DNA from: Pyrenochaeta sp. MPI-SDFR-AT-0127
Lineage: Eukaryota; Ascomycota; Dothideomycetes; Pleosporales; Cucurbitariaceae
Direction: 5' to 3'
DNA: 64,000 nt
Assembly (NCBI GenBank): GCA_020747015.1
Contig: JAGTJM010000026.1
Span: 62,001 to 126,000 of the forward strand
Position numbers and translations under genes: made by a program
Notes under the pieces: generated by a model
Database searches by the model: none
What the model saw: the letters and a program-made list of their open reading frames with translations, nothing else
Told to the model about the DNA's origin: nothing
Shown: positions 1-12,002 of the stretch, one piece after another
Position numbering within the stretch: position 1 is the stretch's first letter
Layout of the letters: each line of letters begins with the position of its first letter

Positions 1-539
1 AATGCTATTATGATATCCGGCCGGTACTGTACAACGTGCTGTAGCACTTGGGGATCTGATGCCCCGGCGGGCTTGTAGCGGAAGGCGGTCGAGAAAATGA
101 CTTGGGCATCCTTTCGCGATTCGAACGGCAGCTTGTGAATATTGACCGCCAAAACATATAGGACGTCTTCGTTGAGAATGCTTGTGAGGAGCTGAAATAC
201 GGATTCTGGGTTGACTTCTGTGTCTTGACGACTGTTAGCACACATGAAACAGCCGTTTTAGCGACGCGGTGTTTGCATCCAGGAGGCAATTGTAGGGTAA
301 TGTGAAATGTGAACATACCTGGCGTACCCTGAAGTCTGACCTTCATCTGTTGCAGGTCCAGGGCAAGTCCCTCCTCTAGCTACTCAAGTCAGCCATGTTG
401 TTGACACGATCCTGCGGCGGGGCTCTCATCGTGCCTTCGGGTTGGGCTTGTCTTCTTGACTAAGCCGTGTAGCGAGCTCTTTGATTCCACGAGTGAGCTC
501 AAGATTGCTCTTCTGCTTGTTCCGAAATAAGAAAGCCAT
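1..539 (-). CDS. hymA: Mo25/HymA-like scaffold protein (3' end beyond window)
   Basis: N-terminal part of a Mo25 (CAB39) family protein. In fungi this armadillo-type scaffold (Hym1/HymA/Pmo25) supports the RAM/MOR kinase network for polarity and septation. Exons run 539-435, 379-319 and 217-1. The start MAFLFRNKQKSN is the family start. Exon 2 reads LQQMKVRLQGTP and exon 3 gives NEDVLYVLAVNIHKLPFESR and DAQVIFSTAFRYKP, which are hallmark Mo25 repeats. About 127 residues are visible; the family is usually about 330-380, so roughly two thirds lies to the left. Intron 1 (434-380, 55 nt) must use a GC donor (AAG|GC) with a CTGAC branch and TAG acceptor, because exon 1 soon meets TGA. Intron 2 is an ordinary GT-AG intron ending ACACAG. 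Family identity is certain; the GC intron is an inference from phase. Confidence 0.92.
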
Positions 540-974
540 ATTGAGGGGAAGGAGAAAGCCACCAGGGCGGAGTTCGAGGTGGGCGGTTGACAACGATGTG
601 AGGGGCTGCAACTTGCAGCCAGGGCCGGACAAGTTCTATTTGGACGGCGACGACATGCAGGCTATTGGAAGTGATATATAGGTGTTGGGCAGCAGTGTGG
701 TAATTGTGTACAAGGGGTAAATGCGGTTTGTTGTTCACTGTGCTTTGCTATGGTGATGCGGTTGCTCGCGAATGGTGGAGGATGAACCCTGCAGCCAGCT
801 AGCGCCCCCCGGAATCACTTGGGCGAATTAACCAGCGTGCCCTCCAAGGCGTCCAGGTGTCACATAGGATTAATCGTAGATAACATGCTTTTATAGAGCT
901 CTATGAACATTGATTCGGGTCTACGGCTATCAAAGCCCTTGCTTCCAGCCTGCTATTTATTGCGAGTGGCGGCA
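540..974. other. Intergenic: Mo25 5' flank and kinase 3' flank
   Basis: No gene is seen. It should hold the promoter and leader of the leftward Mo25 gene and the 3' flank of the leftward kinase gene. Short open frames here have no recognisable protein and overlap the Mo25 start on either strand. Confidence 0.6.
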
Positions 975-2204
975 TCACTGTGCAAAGTAAGGATGCTCAA
1001 GAACCTGATATGATCGGTCAACTCCGTCTTCAAACTTCTCTGGGCTCTCATACCTTTGATGCAGCCATACGTGCGCCGCTCTCATACTTGACGAGGTCCT
1101 CGACAAGATCTTGCTCGACCTTAGAGTTTTTTGGCAGAATTGCAGACCACGTTTGCGCTGGATACTCATGGAACTGCACTTTGCCCCAATCCGGGAGGGT
1201 TGCTGCTTCCTGTTCTGTTTAGTGCATACTCAGATGATGTTCTAGTTTGATTTTCTTACTGGCCATACATCCAAATTCGGCGTCCCAAGTTTCTTAAATA
1301 CACTTTGTATTAGAGCCAAGTCGCTTCCAAGTTCTCCGGAGTCGAATAGTGTTCCGTGATCTGGAGCCAATGCTTCGGCAACTGTACAGCCGGCTGCCCA
1401 CAGATCGAGGCTACAGCCGTAGCGTTTGTTACCGAATAGAAGTTCTGGTGCCCTGTAACAGGTGGTACCCACGTCTGTTATTTTTGAATCCTCACCTTCA
1501 GAGCCTGGAGCCTCGCGTGCCCATGCAATCCCAAAGTCTGAAATGTAAGCCGGCCCATCGAGGGACTTGAGGAGGATGTTGGAAGGCTTGACATCGCGGT
1601 GAATTACCCCTTGGCCGTGGATGTACCTGAGGGCCGAAAATAGGTCTTTCAAACAGCTCTGGACTTGCATTTTCGAAAGTTTCTTGTTCTGCAATAGGTC
1701 GCTGAAATCATAGCGCATGAAGGGAAAGACAAGGACGAAACGACTTCCATCCTCGCGGAAGGTATCAAGGAGTGGTATTACACGATCAGAAGCTGCAATC
1801 GCCAATATGCTAGCTTCTCGTTTGGAGTCGTGGGGCGGCTCCATCATAGATGGTGTAGTAACTTTGAGGGCCACAAGTCTGTTCTTGGATGCCGCCTCTG
1901 GCGGAAAGTATCCTTCGTCATTCAAGGCTGGTGCTTTGTAGACTGCGGAGAAGAGTCCTTCACGATGATAGACTGCATTCTGATACTTGCCAATCGGCCT
2001 TGCACCTGGTGTTGGGACATATTCTTCGTCCTTCCTTTCAATCAGTAGCTGCCAGAGGTTGTCACTATATTTGCTCTAACCTCTGATGTTGGAAATTCAA
2101 GTGTCTGCCGTGGAGAGTCATTGGTTATTGTGTTGCATAACTGCGTATATTCCTCCTACACCAACGTCAACTATTTGGCCATCCCGTAGACTGTGAAAAA
2201 TCAT
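975..2204 (-). CDS. CDK-like serine/threonine protein kinase (Csk1/CAK type)
   Basis: Protein kinase of 354 residues in four exons: 2204-2142, 2075-1260, 1209-1054 and 1004-975. Phases all fit. The glycine-loop region reads HREGLFSAVYKA, the ATP lysine lies in RLVALK (about K92), the catalytic loop is VIHRDVKPSNILL (Asp about 182), DFG is in ISDFGIAW (about 201), and the activation segment ends GTTCYRAPELLFG. The compact length, YRAPELL and the C-terminal VLEHPYF tail place it with CDK-type kinases. No PSTAIRE cyclin helix is evident, so the nearest known role is a fission-yeast Csk1-like CDK-activating kinase; that role is inference. The start MIFHSLRDGQ is preferred because it continues in phase into the N-lobe through a 66-nt intron. 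The glycine loop is degenerate (no GxGxxG). It sits head to head with Syp1. Confidence 0.85.
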
Positions 2205-3052
2205 ACAGCAGATTTTGCTTCGCTGTAAATTTGAGTCTCGGTTATTGTGGCTTTCCCTCGAGCATCTGCTGCTGAAAGAGATGGGTCTGATGTTTGCAAA
2301 TCAGACGTTCTGTGACGTGGTCAGACTAGTCGATTGGCATCCAGTCAGTATGCGTATATAGGCTATAAACAGGAGTGTGCAGATGCCTAGGATACTGGGT
2401 GACCTGGACTGATAGCGACGGTGATCTGAATGGCACATCCTCGGCCAGGGGTTGGAATGAATGGTCTTACCAGGATATCCAGGCATGTAACCCGAAAAGT
2501 CAGTGCGTAAACATTTTACTTGCATTTTTGTAACGGCAGAAAGGCGAGCCGAGAAGCCCAAGCTCATGCGCCAGTCTGAGGATGCCATGTGGCTCTAGAT
2601 CTGTCGGGCCTCAGGACGAATGTAAGGCTTACGCAGCAGTTGTTGGTGGTGGTGGGTGGTGAGTGAAAGGAAGTCGACTGAGTCGCACGGCCTGGAATGG
2701 AAGGGGGCCCCGTCAAGCTTTGCTCTGATGCCAACCCAAGTAGTCGTCTATCATTCTTCAGCTCGTCGAGGCTGGCAGCCCTGCTTCTGTGCATATGCTG
2801 GCGTGCTCCATTCTTCCCGTAATTGCCAGGATCTGGGGTATTCCGCCATATTTATTCGTCACTGGGGTTACGTCAGGACCCGGTTGAACCGCGAGTTTGG
2901 ACCTAAACCACAAGCGGGCTGCCCCAAGCCACCACTGACAGCGCAGTCGTGACAGCTCCACGACTCTTTGACAAGCTCGCGGCGCTTCATTTCTATGTAA
3001 ATATACCGACATCCTATCCTGTGGCTGTGCGCTCAACCCCCGCGTTCGCGCC
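2205..3052. promoter_or_regulatory. Divergent promoter region, kinase / Syp1
   Basis: An 848-bp gap between two start codons pointing away from each other, so it must contain both promoters and leaders. The part just before 3053 is pyrimidine- and GC-rich (ends cgcgttcgcgcc). Open frames in both directions have no family signature. No individual promoter element can be named. Confidence 0.5.
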
Positions 3053-6000
3053 ATGGAGCTCCAACGCAAAGAATACCCAGCACTGCTGGTGAGCTACCCT
3101 CCAGCCTTCCCACCAGCTTCCGCTCACCCTGTCTACAGTCACACCTCTCGCCCGCGCAAGCTGTGAATGTTCTCAATGACCGTGTGAGACATGTCAGCCA
3201 ACTGAACGTCCATATAGCCGACTGGCTACAGGTGGGTAGCGCTTAGGAGACATGCATCAACCATGATGCTCACCATAGCATAGGAGCGGCGTCGTGTCGA
3301 AGAGCAGTACGTTCAAGGACTACGGAAACTAGCCAATAGACATCCCCCAGACGAGTCCTCAGACCTCGGGTACAATTTTCCAGGATTGCTTAAGAGGCGC
3401 ATCGATTAACGTGAAGCAGCATCTTCTCTACACCATGGCAGAAGATCGTGAGCGCAACCGAGTCTGTCGCCCAATCGCATCAACATCTCGCCAACAAGAT
3501 CGAGGCCGATGTCGAACGTCCCCTACGAGAGTTTGCCTCGAACAATCGTGAAGTACAAGCTATGGGAAACATCTCAGGGAATCTGACAGCAATCGCAAAG
3601 GACATCGACTCGGCGCAAAAGAAGTCTGCTAAACTGAGAGACAAGGGCGCAAAGGCCAAGGCATCTGCTGTTGCCGACGCAGTGCAAGATATCGAAAAGG
3701 CCGAGCTGCAATGGGACTCGCAGGCGCCTTACGTCTTCGAGCAGCTACAGGCCATAGATGAAAGCAGACTAAACCACCTCCGCGACGCCCTTACCCAGTT
3801 TCAAACGCATGAAGTTGATCAGGTTGAAAGAAGTCGAGTCACTGCGGAGGAGACTTTGAACGTGCTGCTCAACATTGAAACGGCAGATGAGGTCCAGACT
3901 TGGGCTCTCAGGACGCGAAGTGGGGACCTTCCGCCACCTTCACGCAAGCTGAGCAATACTGGTACTCCTTCAAGAAGCCTAGCTCCACCTCCAGTCCCGA
4001 CAACGCCTAATGCGGCAGACGATAACAGGAGCCAGAAGAGTGGTTCTGGTAGGTGCACACTACTTATCTTGTAACCGCCTCTAATTGCGCGCAGTACAAG
4101 AAAAGCACAGCTCAAATCCTCTGAAGCGATTTGGAACTGTTTTAGGCCGACGAAGGCAAAGTCAACATCCATATGGCCGTGCATCATCACCCGATCGAAA
4201 ATCATCGTCAAATCTGGGCTCTGCATTCAGCGGCTTTGGGAAAGGCAAATCGAAGGATCGCGAGAATTTGGGTGCCTCCTTAGGTTCTTCCTCAGAGCGG
4301 CCAATCTCACCTTTGAGACGGATTTCATCGGCAACTCGTGGTCCCCAGAGATCAGAATCGCCAACGCACACGCGCATTCCTAGCACAGAAACCCCAAATG
4401 GAACTGATCCTGAGATCCCAGTAGAAACCAGCGGTTCGAGTGCGATAAACGGGAATGCTCCTGTGCAAGATACGATTCCGGAATTGAATGAGCCATTATC
4501 GCCCCCTCCGATCGCAGAGGCAAAGCCTGAGGTATGCACTCAAGCCCGGATGTGATTACGTAACTAACAAAGATACAGCCCGAAAAAGACGCTGAAGGTT
4601 TCTCTGTGCCGCCGTCTGCTATTGACGCCATAACAGAAGCAGAGCGAGAAGCAGGATTGTACAGTTGCCCGGCGCGTTTGACATATTTCCAACTAACTTG
4701 AACCCAGTACGCAAAGCGAGACTAATTCAGCTCCTCAGTTCAAACTTGATATCAGGAATGCCCCAATTCAAGAAGAAGGAGAGGACGCGGACGCAGCCAC
4801 TGCCAACCTGGTTAATACCTTACGTGCGGTAAGAAAGAGCACTTATCTGGTCAAACTCGAGACTAATGTGACAACAGCAAGCTGCACAGCCAAAGCGGTC
4901 TTCAACGCTACGAGGCCGTCGAGATGTTCGCAATACAATCTTTGTAACTAATCCTGCAGCACCAGAGCTACAAAGTTTGCAAAGCATAGGCGAGGTGCCC
5001 CCTCCACTTCCATCTGCCGGCTCTGGCCCTGCATCTGCTCCTGGTTCCGCCACATTTTCTCCACCTGTCCTTCCTCCACAACCTACATCACCAGCTTTCA
5101 AGCCTCCGCATCGGTCATTACTGGCCGAAGAACATGCCGCATCAGACACACAATCAATCCGATCTGGTCGATCACTGAGTAGCTCTGCAAGCACTACGAT
5201 CAGGCATCCAGACCTGCACGAGCCTGGGCTGAACGCGTCGTTGGTCGAAACAGTCAGCGCATGGTTTGAGCAAGGTATCGTTACCAAGGCGATGGTAATT
5301 GGACAGGTAGCGCTCGCATTTAATCCTGTGGATATATCTGCTGGACCTTTTGGCACAGAAAGTATCCGCCTGGAGAACTTTCCTGTCCTCGAAAAGGTAG
5401 CGCCCAATCCTGCTTTCATCGAACAATCACCAGACAACCCGGGCAACTATACCGTGGACCTATCGAAAATCACAAAGACTTCAGTAGCGTTCCATTACCA
5501 GCTGCACATTGACGACAACAGCATTACATCGCTTGCACCTCTTGTCCTGTCACCAGCATGGAAGGCGGAGCCTACGCAGACGTCGGCGATCCTTCATTAT
5601 TCGCTCAATCCCAAGTTCAACATTGCCGATGCTACAAGCATAACAATCCGTAACCTTGTTCTCGTGATAAGGCTTGAGCCTGGCTCAAAGGCCACATCAG
5701 CACAGTCAAAACCTCCAGGTACCTTTTCCCGTGACAAGGCTCTCATCTACTGGCGCTTGGGCGATGTCACGTTTTCGAAGGACCAGCCTGCGCAAACGAT
5801 TCGAGTACGGTTTTTTACGGAAGGTGAAGCCAAACCTGGAAATACCGAGGCCCGATGGGAAATCAGTGGCGAGCAGTCTTTGGCCCTGGGAAGTGGTCTC
5901 GGTGTAAGCATGAGCGCACCTCTTAATGAGTCCAAGCAGGACGGTGAAGCAGATCCATTCGCGGATACTGATGAAAACGCGCCTCCAGCCAGTCCGGCTA

Positions 6001-6062
6001 TTGGATGGAAGCCCGTGGCCAGTGTCAAGAAGATTTCCAGTGGAACATATCTTGGTGTGTAA
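3053..6062 (+). CDS. SYP1: Syp1-like F-BAR / mu-homology endocytic adaptor
   Basis: Protein of about 888 residues in eight exons: 3053-3088, 3139-3231, 3284-3369, 3420-4048, 4095-4531, 4579-4658, 4708-4828 and 4878-6062. All join in phase. The N-terminus (MELQRKEYPALL, then SPAQAVNVLNDRV, IADWLQERRRVEEQYVQGL and ATESVAQSHQHLANKIEAD) is the F-BAR domain, about residues 1-260, which bends membrane at early endocytic sites. The middle (about 270-560) is Ser/Pro-rich and low in complexity, the usual linker with regulatory sites. The C-terminus (VETVSAWFEQGIVTKAMVIG to the end, about 590-888) is the mu-homology domain that binds cargo and the Ede1/Eps15 scaffold. The order F-BAR, linker, muHD is diagnostic of FCHo/Syp1. 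The fourth exon opens at an acceptor, not at a start codon. Confidence 0.93.
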
Positions 6063-8950
6063 GCTTGGGTACGTAGTAAACAAAGAAACGAATGGCATCA
6101 ATTGTCAGGGGACACAATGGATGTAACTTAGATACCGTTGACTTTTTGATTTTGTCTAATCACGGACAATAGTCTGTGCTTCTTGTAGATAGCTTTGATA
6201 AAGTGATTTGTATGAGAATAGAGCAATTAAAGTACTTTAAGATGTACGTTCCTGACATTACCCCACGATACGTGAAACGTCAACAGTATAAGTTTTTAAA
6301 TATTGGCTTCAAGGGCTAATTTATGGCCTGGTGGGGTTGGAATCTTGACAGTGATGGTGGTGCTCCATGGCATCGTTGTTTGGAAGATGGTACATAGCCC
6401 ACTTGTGACGCTCGACTGCTCAGACCCACGCATTTATTGATCTAATCTGCTGACTTGGCATGTGTTCGGTGGACAGTTTGTAACGGAAAAGATCTACTCA
6501 CCCTTATGCGAATATAATGTAAGGGCTAGCCTCTATGTAGCGCCAGCTGTGCCTAGCATGAACGACTGGAGAACGTTCACCGGCCCGCAAACGACGGACC
6601 CACACGTGCACGTTGGTGTGTGCTCGTTACCAGCTAGACGGGACAATTATCGCCTCTTGCAATATTGGAGCTCGTTAAATGCCTGACGCACAGTTGGCAG
6701 ACAGGAAGATAAGAAAATTGTGTGACCCTGTGCCCCACTTCGATTCTGCAAAGGACAGCCGGCAAGATCTCAGAGGGAACATTAATTGCTCGTGTGTGAC
6801 AGATCACCGAAGGCTACATAAAAACATGCAAGCCATATGCAAACTGCCAGCGGAGCATGGGAGGCTGTAAAATGCGGGCCGAGCATGTCCAGTTCCGCAT
6901 GCGATGCAAGCCGGGCCCGAAGTTGTTGGGGCTGTAATTTTTCCTGCTCCCGTTTGCATTTGTGGGTCTTAAATGGACGAGCGGAAGTTCTGCGCAGTGG
7001 ATCGTGGTTTAGCAGGTTTGGTTCATCTTTGCTCGACCCAAACAAGCGGTTGAAGGAGTCAAGCATCTTTCACAGAAGTATGCCGCTGCTTCCAAAGCAC
7101 AGCCTGCCAGTTGTTACTGTTGCTGAATTTTGACCTGATAGCCCAAGCCATATCAGGACTCGCTCCAGCTTAGCTGCTGCAAAAGCGCCAGCTAAGTACA
7201 ACATATACTACGACTGAGCTGGTGAGCAAGAGACAGCTCTACCGATATACGAACAACATGCGTTGAGGTGATGGATCACACGTAGACAGATATATGCTAG
7301 GGTCCCCGGACGAAGTCAAGAATGTCGTCCAGGCCGGGAGTTTCCGCCTCCAGCAACGTGGTTCTGTACCATGTATACGATGAGTGACGTATATGTGGGT
7401 ATGTTTGCGAAGTGCGGGAGTGTCTGGAGAGTAGAATGGAGCTGAGGCGCGGGATATTCGCCAACACTCTGGCATGATAGGTGTGTCCGCGCAGCGCGCA
7501 AGCAATAATGATTCGGTGAACGAGCAAGGCTGGGGCCACAGTTTCTTAATCATAAGTTTCGGGAGTCATGTTGTACAGTCAGAACAGACACCCGATTCGG
7601 ATGAGCTGGTTATACGAGTACGGGTGTAATCCACAGTGTGTTGGTGTTGCGTTGTCTGAGCCAACACCCCCAAGTCGACGACGGAAATTTGGCATGTTGG
7701 CTTGCACCATTGCACCATTGCACGACAACCCCCTCTTTCATCATGGTCAAGGTTGGAGGCTTGAACTGGCTAGCTTTTTGTATGGCCGTGGAGTCGTTGC
7801 AGAGGTTGTATGAGGACCTCGAGGCTGGACGGGCAGGCGGACAGATGCCATCAAAAGGCTAGGGAAGGAGCGGCCTAGGGCCGGTAGCCGCGCACGGCCT
7901 TCCGTAGTGGTGGTGGGGGAACTCGACATGTAGGTACACACCATCCGTCACCGTTCACTCCACCATCGTACTTGCTGGCAACGGGCGGCATTCCTCTGTT
8001 TGTTCTGCGCTCCCAGTAGTCTCCATGGTACAGGCCGTCACCGCCTCAACTCCAGGCCAATATCACGACAGGACCACCGCACCCTGAGGGCTTACAGTAC
8101 ATGCTCCCGATCGGTCTTGCAACCTCGACCTCCGTGAACCAAACCAGACTGCTGGGACGTCCTCTGGCTCTCGGTGCTCACTTACGCACCGTCATTGGCC
8201 CAAGGCTGCTGTGCCGTGGGGAGGCTTGTTCGTTCGAGGATCCATTCGCGTCATCCAGAAAGAAGGCAAAAGAAGGCCTGCAATTTCTTCGTGCAGATTC
8301 ACGCGCACACTACTGGGCCCCTACAGGCCGTCTCAGCTGGCAAGGAGCCAGGCTCTCAGCAAGTGTCACCGGTAGCTACGGTCGCTACTTCTAATACACA
8401 GGATGGGTAAGTGCCCCTCTTGCATCCGTGACTTCCCCTCCTCTAATTCCCTCATCTCTCGCGCCATCACGGTTCTGCTTCTTACATCTTGACACTCCCC
8501 TCCTGCTGACGTTCAACCTCCAGACTCGGGCGACACTTACCGACCACAAGACCGCGTAAGTCCAAATCTGTTCCCCTCTCTTTTCATCCCGAGCATTAGA
8601 GGGCAGAGCCACGGGCGCGCGAGCCTGCCAGCCTTATCGGGTGCAATTGAGCCAGAGCCAGAGCCTAAGAGCCTTGCTATCGCCCAATCTCCCGGGCTAT
8701 CAGGCAGCTGTCGTGGGCTCTTTCCACGGTTGAGTCGGGGGTGCGGCATTGCACGTGACTGGCCGGTACCTGCCGCCGAGCGACTTGACCTCACTCGAAG
8801 CGCACCGACCTTGCTCACTCACACGCGCAACCTCATCACTTTCTCCAACCCCATCACACCCACGAGTCTGGCAGTGACTCGCATCAACCACACACCCTCT
8901 GCCTCTTGCTTAGCGTTGGGATTTTCGCTGCTTGCTTTACTGCCGCCATA
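6063..8950. other. Long gene-free region upstream of RRM gene
   Basis: About 2.9 kb without a supported gene. It holds the Syp1 3' flank and a long 5' region for the RNA-binding protein gene. From about 7950 the sequence becomes C/T-rich on the plus strand, and a good donor-like site (GGGTAAGTG, about 8404-8412) is followed by several CAG acceptors before 8951, so spliced 5' UTR exons are possible. Open frames such as 8101-8394 have no family features. Confidence 0.45.
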
Positions 8951-10631
8951 ATGTCGTACGAAACTGACAATTACGATCAGCGCGACCGCTCACCTCGTCG
9001 ACGTTCTCGCTCACCGCGACGTTCCCGACGTTCTTACTCTCCTCGCAGTCGCTCTCGTAGCCGAGAAGACTACCGCCGCAGTGATCGCCGCTCGCGGTCG
9101 CCAAACAGTGGTGCGCAGGGTGCAGGAGGCTATCAGTCTCACGGAGCTGGTCGAGGAGGATCGTCGCGTCCGGTCGAGAACAAGGACAACATGATGCAGA
9201 GCATTCGGGATTCGTCCCAACAAGACCGCCGCGTCTATGTCGGCAACCTGTCTTATGATGTCAAGTGGCATCATCTAAAGGACTTTATGCGACAAGGTAC
9301 GGCTTCTGTTGCGCCGCACTAAGAGCTGGGCTAATGTGGTGATAGCTGGAGAAGTCCTCTTCGCAGACGTCTTGCTGCTACCGAATGGAATGTCAAAGGT
9401 AATGGATGATGGCTTGTCTTGAATGTGAGAAGGATGGAGGTTGACTGGCTTTTGCTTTGGGTGTAGGGCTGTGGCATCGTGGAGTATGCAACTCGGGAGC
9501 AGGCGCAGAACGCCGTGGCAACGCTCAGCAACCAAAATCTCATGGGACGACTCGTATACGTTCGCGAAGATCGAGAGGCCGAGCCTCGTTTCAGCAACCC
9601 AGGATCCTCGCGCGGAGGCTTCGATGGCGGGATGGGCGGTCCTCGCGGCGGATTTCATGGGCAAGGCAACTTCGGTGGTCCACCTGGCGGTGCCGGCGGT
9701 GGTAAGCAGGTCTACGTCGCCAACGTTTGTACTCCATTTCTTTGTGTTCTCCTCTTGACATGTCACTTACTGACTGCATCTCTCAGCTACCTTACAATGT
9801 AGGCTGGCAAGACCTGAAGGATCTCTTCCGTCAAGCTGCTCATACTGGTTCTGTCCTCCGCGCCGACGTCCACGTTGCGCCTGATGGTCGCCCCAAGGGT
9901 TCGGGTATTGTTGCCTTCGAGACCGTTGATGACGCGCGAAATGCCATCAACCAGTTCAATGGCTATGAGTGGCAAGGCCGCAACCTCGAGGTTCGCGAGG
10001 ATCGTTTTGCCGGCGCACCTGGTGGCTTCGGTGGTCGTGGCGGTTTCGGCCGCGGTGGCTTCGGAGGTGGCTTTGCACCCCGAGGAGGGTTCGGTGGTCG
10101 TGGTGGGTTCGGTGGCGGCTTCGGTGGACGTGGAGGTTATGGCGGTGGCGGCGGCGGCGGCGGCTACGGTGGTGGACCCCCTGCTGGTGGTGCTGGCTAT
10201 GACCCAGGTGCCGCCTCTAATCCACCAAACGCCTTTACGGATTTTGCTGCGTCAGGCGGCGAGCCAAGTAACACCATCTATGTCCGCAATCTTCCTTGGT
10301 CCACTAGTAACGAGGATCTCATCGAGCTCTTTACTACCATTGGAAAGGTTGAGCGCGCCGAGATTCAGTACGAGCCCAATGGCCGCTCCCGCGGAACTGG
10401 TGTTGTTGAATTTGAGAAGGCTGGTGATGCCGATACCGCGATTTGTAAGTCTTCTGCTTCCTTTCTGGCCAGTCATTGGCAACTGACACAGCTCCAGCCA
10501 AGTTCACTGGATATCAGTACGGCGGTAGGCCTCTCGGCTTGAGCTATGTCAAGTATACAAACCAGAGCAACGGCGATGCTATGGAGGGCACCGAACACAC
10601 TGGCGGCTTGACACAGGACCAGATCATGTAA
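8951..10631 (+). CDS. SR/RGG-type RNA-binding protein with three RRMs (Gbp2/Hrb1-like)
   Basis: About 482 residues in five exons: 8951-9296, 9346-9398, 9467-9724, 9787-10444 and 10498-10631. The start MSYETDNYDQRDR leads into an RS/SP-rich segment (about 12-55). RRM1 (about 94-170) has RNP2 VYVGNLSYDV. RRM2 (about 214-290) has VYVANLPYNV and RNP1-like GSGIVAFE. RRM3 (about 381-460) has IYVRNLPWST and GTGVVEFE. A Gly/Arg/Phe-rich stretch separates RRM2 from RRM3. This order matches yeast Gbp2/Hrb1, which bind nuclear mRNA, couple to TREX and help mRNA quality control and export. RGG repeats are likely methylation targets. The last intron could instead use the CACAG acceptor six bases earlier, adding two residues. 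Orthology to Gbp2 rather than another SR protein is likely, not proven. Confidence 0.9.
10021..10200 (+). repeat. GGN-rich low-complexity tract encoding GGFGGRGG repeats
   Basis: Tandem imperfect units of GGxGGxTTC and a run of GGC codons encode repeated GGFGGRGG and GGYGGGG motifs between RRM2 and RRM3 of the RNA-binding protein. The tract is in frame and prone to length change. The frame-shifted reading gives long Arg/Trp-rich false ORFs. Confidence 0.85.
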
Positions 10632-10997
10632 ACGTGGCTTGCAAGGGCCTTTCGTCCCTCTCTAGGCTTCATGTCAGTTCGCACTCGATGCATATTTCAC
10701 ATCTGAGCGCAGCTATGTTAGGGCTTAATTTCTCATATATTCAACCTCTCTCCATGAGACTGGGAACACGAGAGAATATTCCGCGCTCAAGGATTCGATC
10801 ATGGAGGATGTTTGGCGCTGGACTAAAATTTGTTTCTGTACTCTAAAAGGCTAGCTTTTCCAATGTAGGATCAAGAATGAATGGCATGCATTTGGCCCTA
10901 TTCTTGCTCGTTCCTGACATGTTCTCTCTTTTGGGTTCTTGCATACATGAAAACTTCAGTCATGTACCAACGCTCCATAGAGGGCTGAGAGCTTACT
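10632..10997. other. Convergent 3' flanks (RRM gene / carrier)
   Basis: A 366-bp space between two stop codons facing each other. It holds both 3' untranslated regions. Nothing else is seen. Confidence 0.55.
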
Positions 10998-12002
10998 TCA
11001 TTGCTGCTGTAGCAACCGCATCATCCATTCATACACAGCCCACTGCACTGCATTGACGACGAATGCACGTACACTACAAATTCCCAACCCTCGAAAGAAA
11101 ACACTTGCACCCTCGGTTCGATAAGCTTGCTTTGCAATTTCAAGAGAGCTGAGTCGCGTCTTTGCGGCCTGGTTCTGAAGTAGCCCGCGTTGTTCGCCAA
11201 CTCCAACAGGCTGCGGATGCAACACTTGCGTTTGCACTCTAGTTTTGATGACGTCTAGCGGGAAGATGGATGCCCATGTAATTACGCCTGCCAATCCCCC
11301 ACATACCAACACTTTCATAGCCGTCTCCTTGTCCGAGTCGCCGGGCGTACTCCAATTCTGCTTTGCCCACTCATAGGACCAAAAATAAAATCCATAACCC
11401 ACAGCATCCCTCACACTCGTTATCCCGCCTCCGTAATACAAACCTCTCACCCCTTCTTTCCTCCACACATCTCTCGCAATGGACCAGGAGGTTGTCTGTC
11501 GGTCGGTGGATACTTGGGCGCGGCATTTTATGAGTTCTGTGGGTGCCGAGACGATGAAGGATGCTAGGCCGCCAGTTGCGCCTGCAAGCCAAATCTTTGC
11601 ATAGTTGTTCGGGTTATCGGACGAAGTCGGTGGGTGAGGGGAGAGGAGTGACAAGGTCCTGTTGTATGTCACGAAAAGGAGAGCGTTAAGGGCGCCGTAG
11701 GTGAGGATGGGTGCTGTTGCGCCTATGCTGTGCCGTTGCTTGTCAGCGCTCTAACACTCAAATCACTTTTGTCTCCTTTTTGCATCCCATTGGACGAGAA
11801 GCCTGGACTCACCTCTTACCAGCGTCCCCGCGTGATCAAAATGTCCTCGAAACCCTTGCGGTGTTGCTACACCAGTTGAAGTACCCTCAACATGCTGTGC
11901 CCCCGGTCCTGCTTGCAATCGCGTCTTGATTAGATCGAGCGGGTTGCCGATTATTATGCCTGCTGCGCCCGAGACGTAGCCGGCCCAGAAGTCTGCGGAC
12001 AT
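10998..12002 (-). CDS. Mitochondrial carrier (SLC25) protein
   Basis: 304 residues in two exons, 12002-11813 and 11722-10998, joined in phase through a GTGAGT intron. Three carrier repeats are visible, each with the PxD/ExxK/R signature: NPLDLIKTRLQAG (about 20-32), APTELIKCRAQV (about 125) and FPLDVIKTRVQTQ (about 225). Six membrane spans are expected in the inner mitochondrial membrane. The N-terminus MSADFWAGYVSGAAG has no cleavable presequence, which is normal for the family. The central repeat has TELIK instead of PxD, a known variant. The general look is of the amino-acid/carnitine-type branch (SLC25A45/47/48, Crc1/Ort1-like), but the substrate cannot be assigned from sequence by eye. 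Confidence 0.9.

Noticed and set aside
8101..8394. 97-codon plus-strand open frame upstream of the RRM gene
   Set aside because: No domain and followed by a donor-like site; more likely untranslated leader.
9875..10486. 203-codon plus-strand open frame in another phase
   Set aside because: Shadow of the Gly-rich RRM protein; the GGN repeats read as Ala/Val/Ser in this phase.
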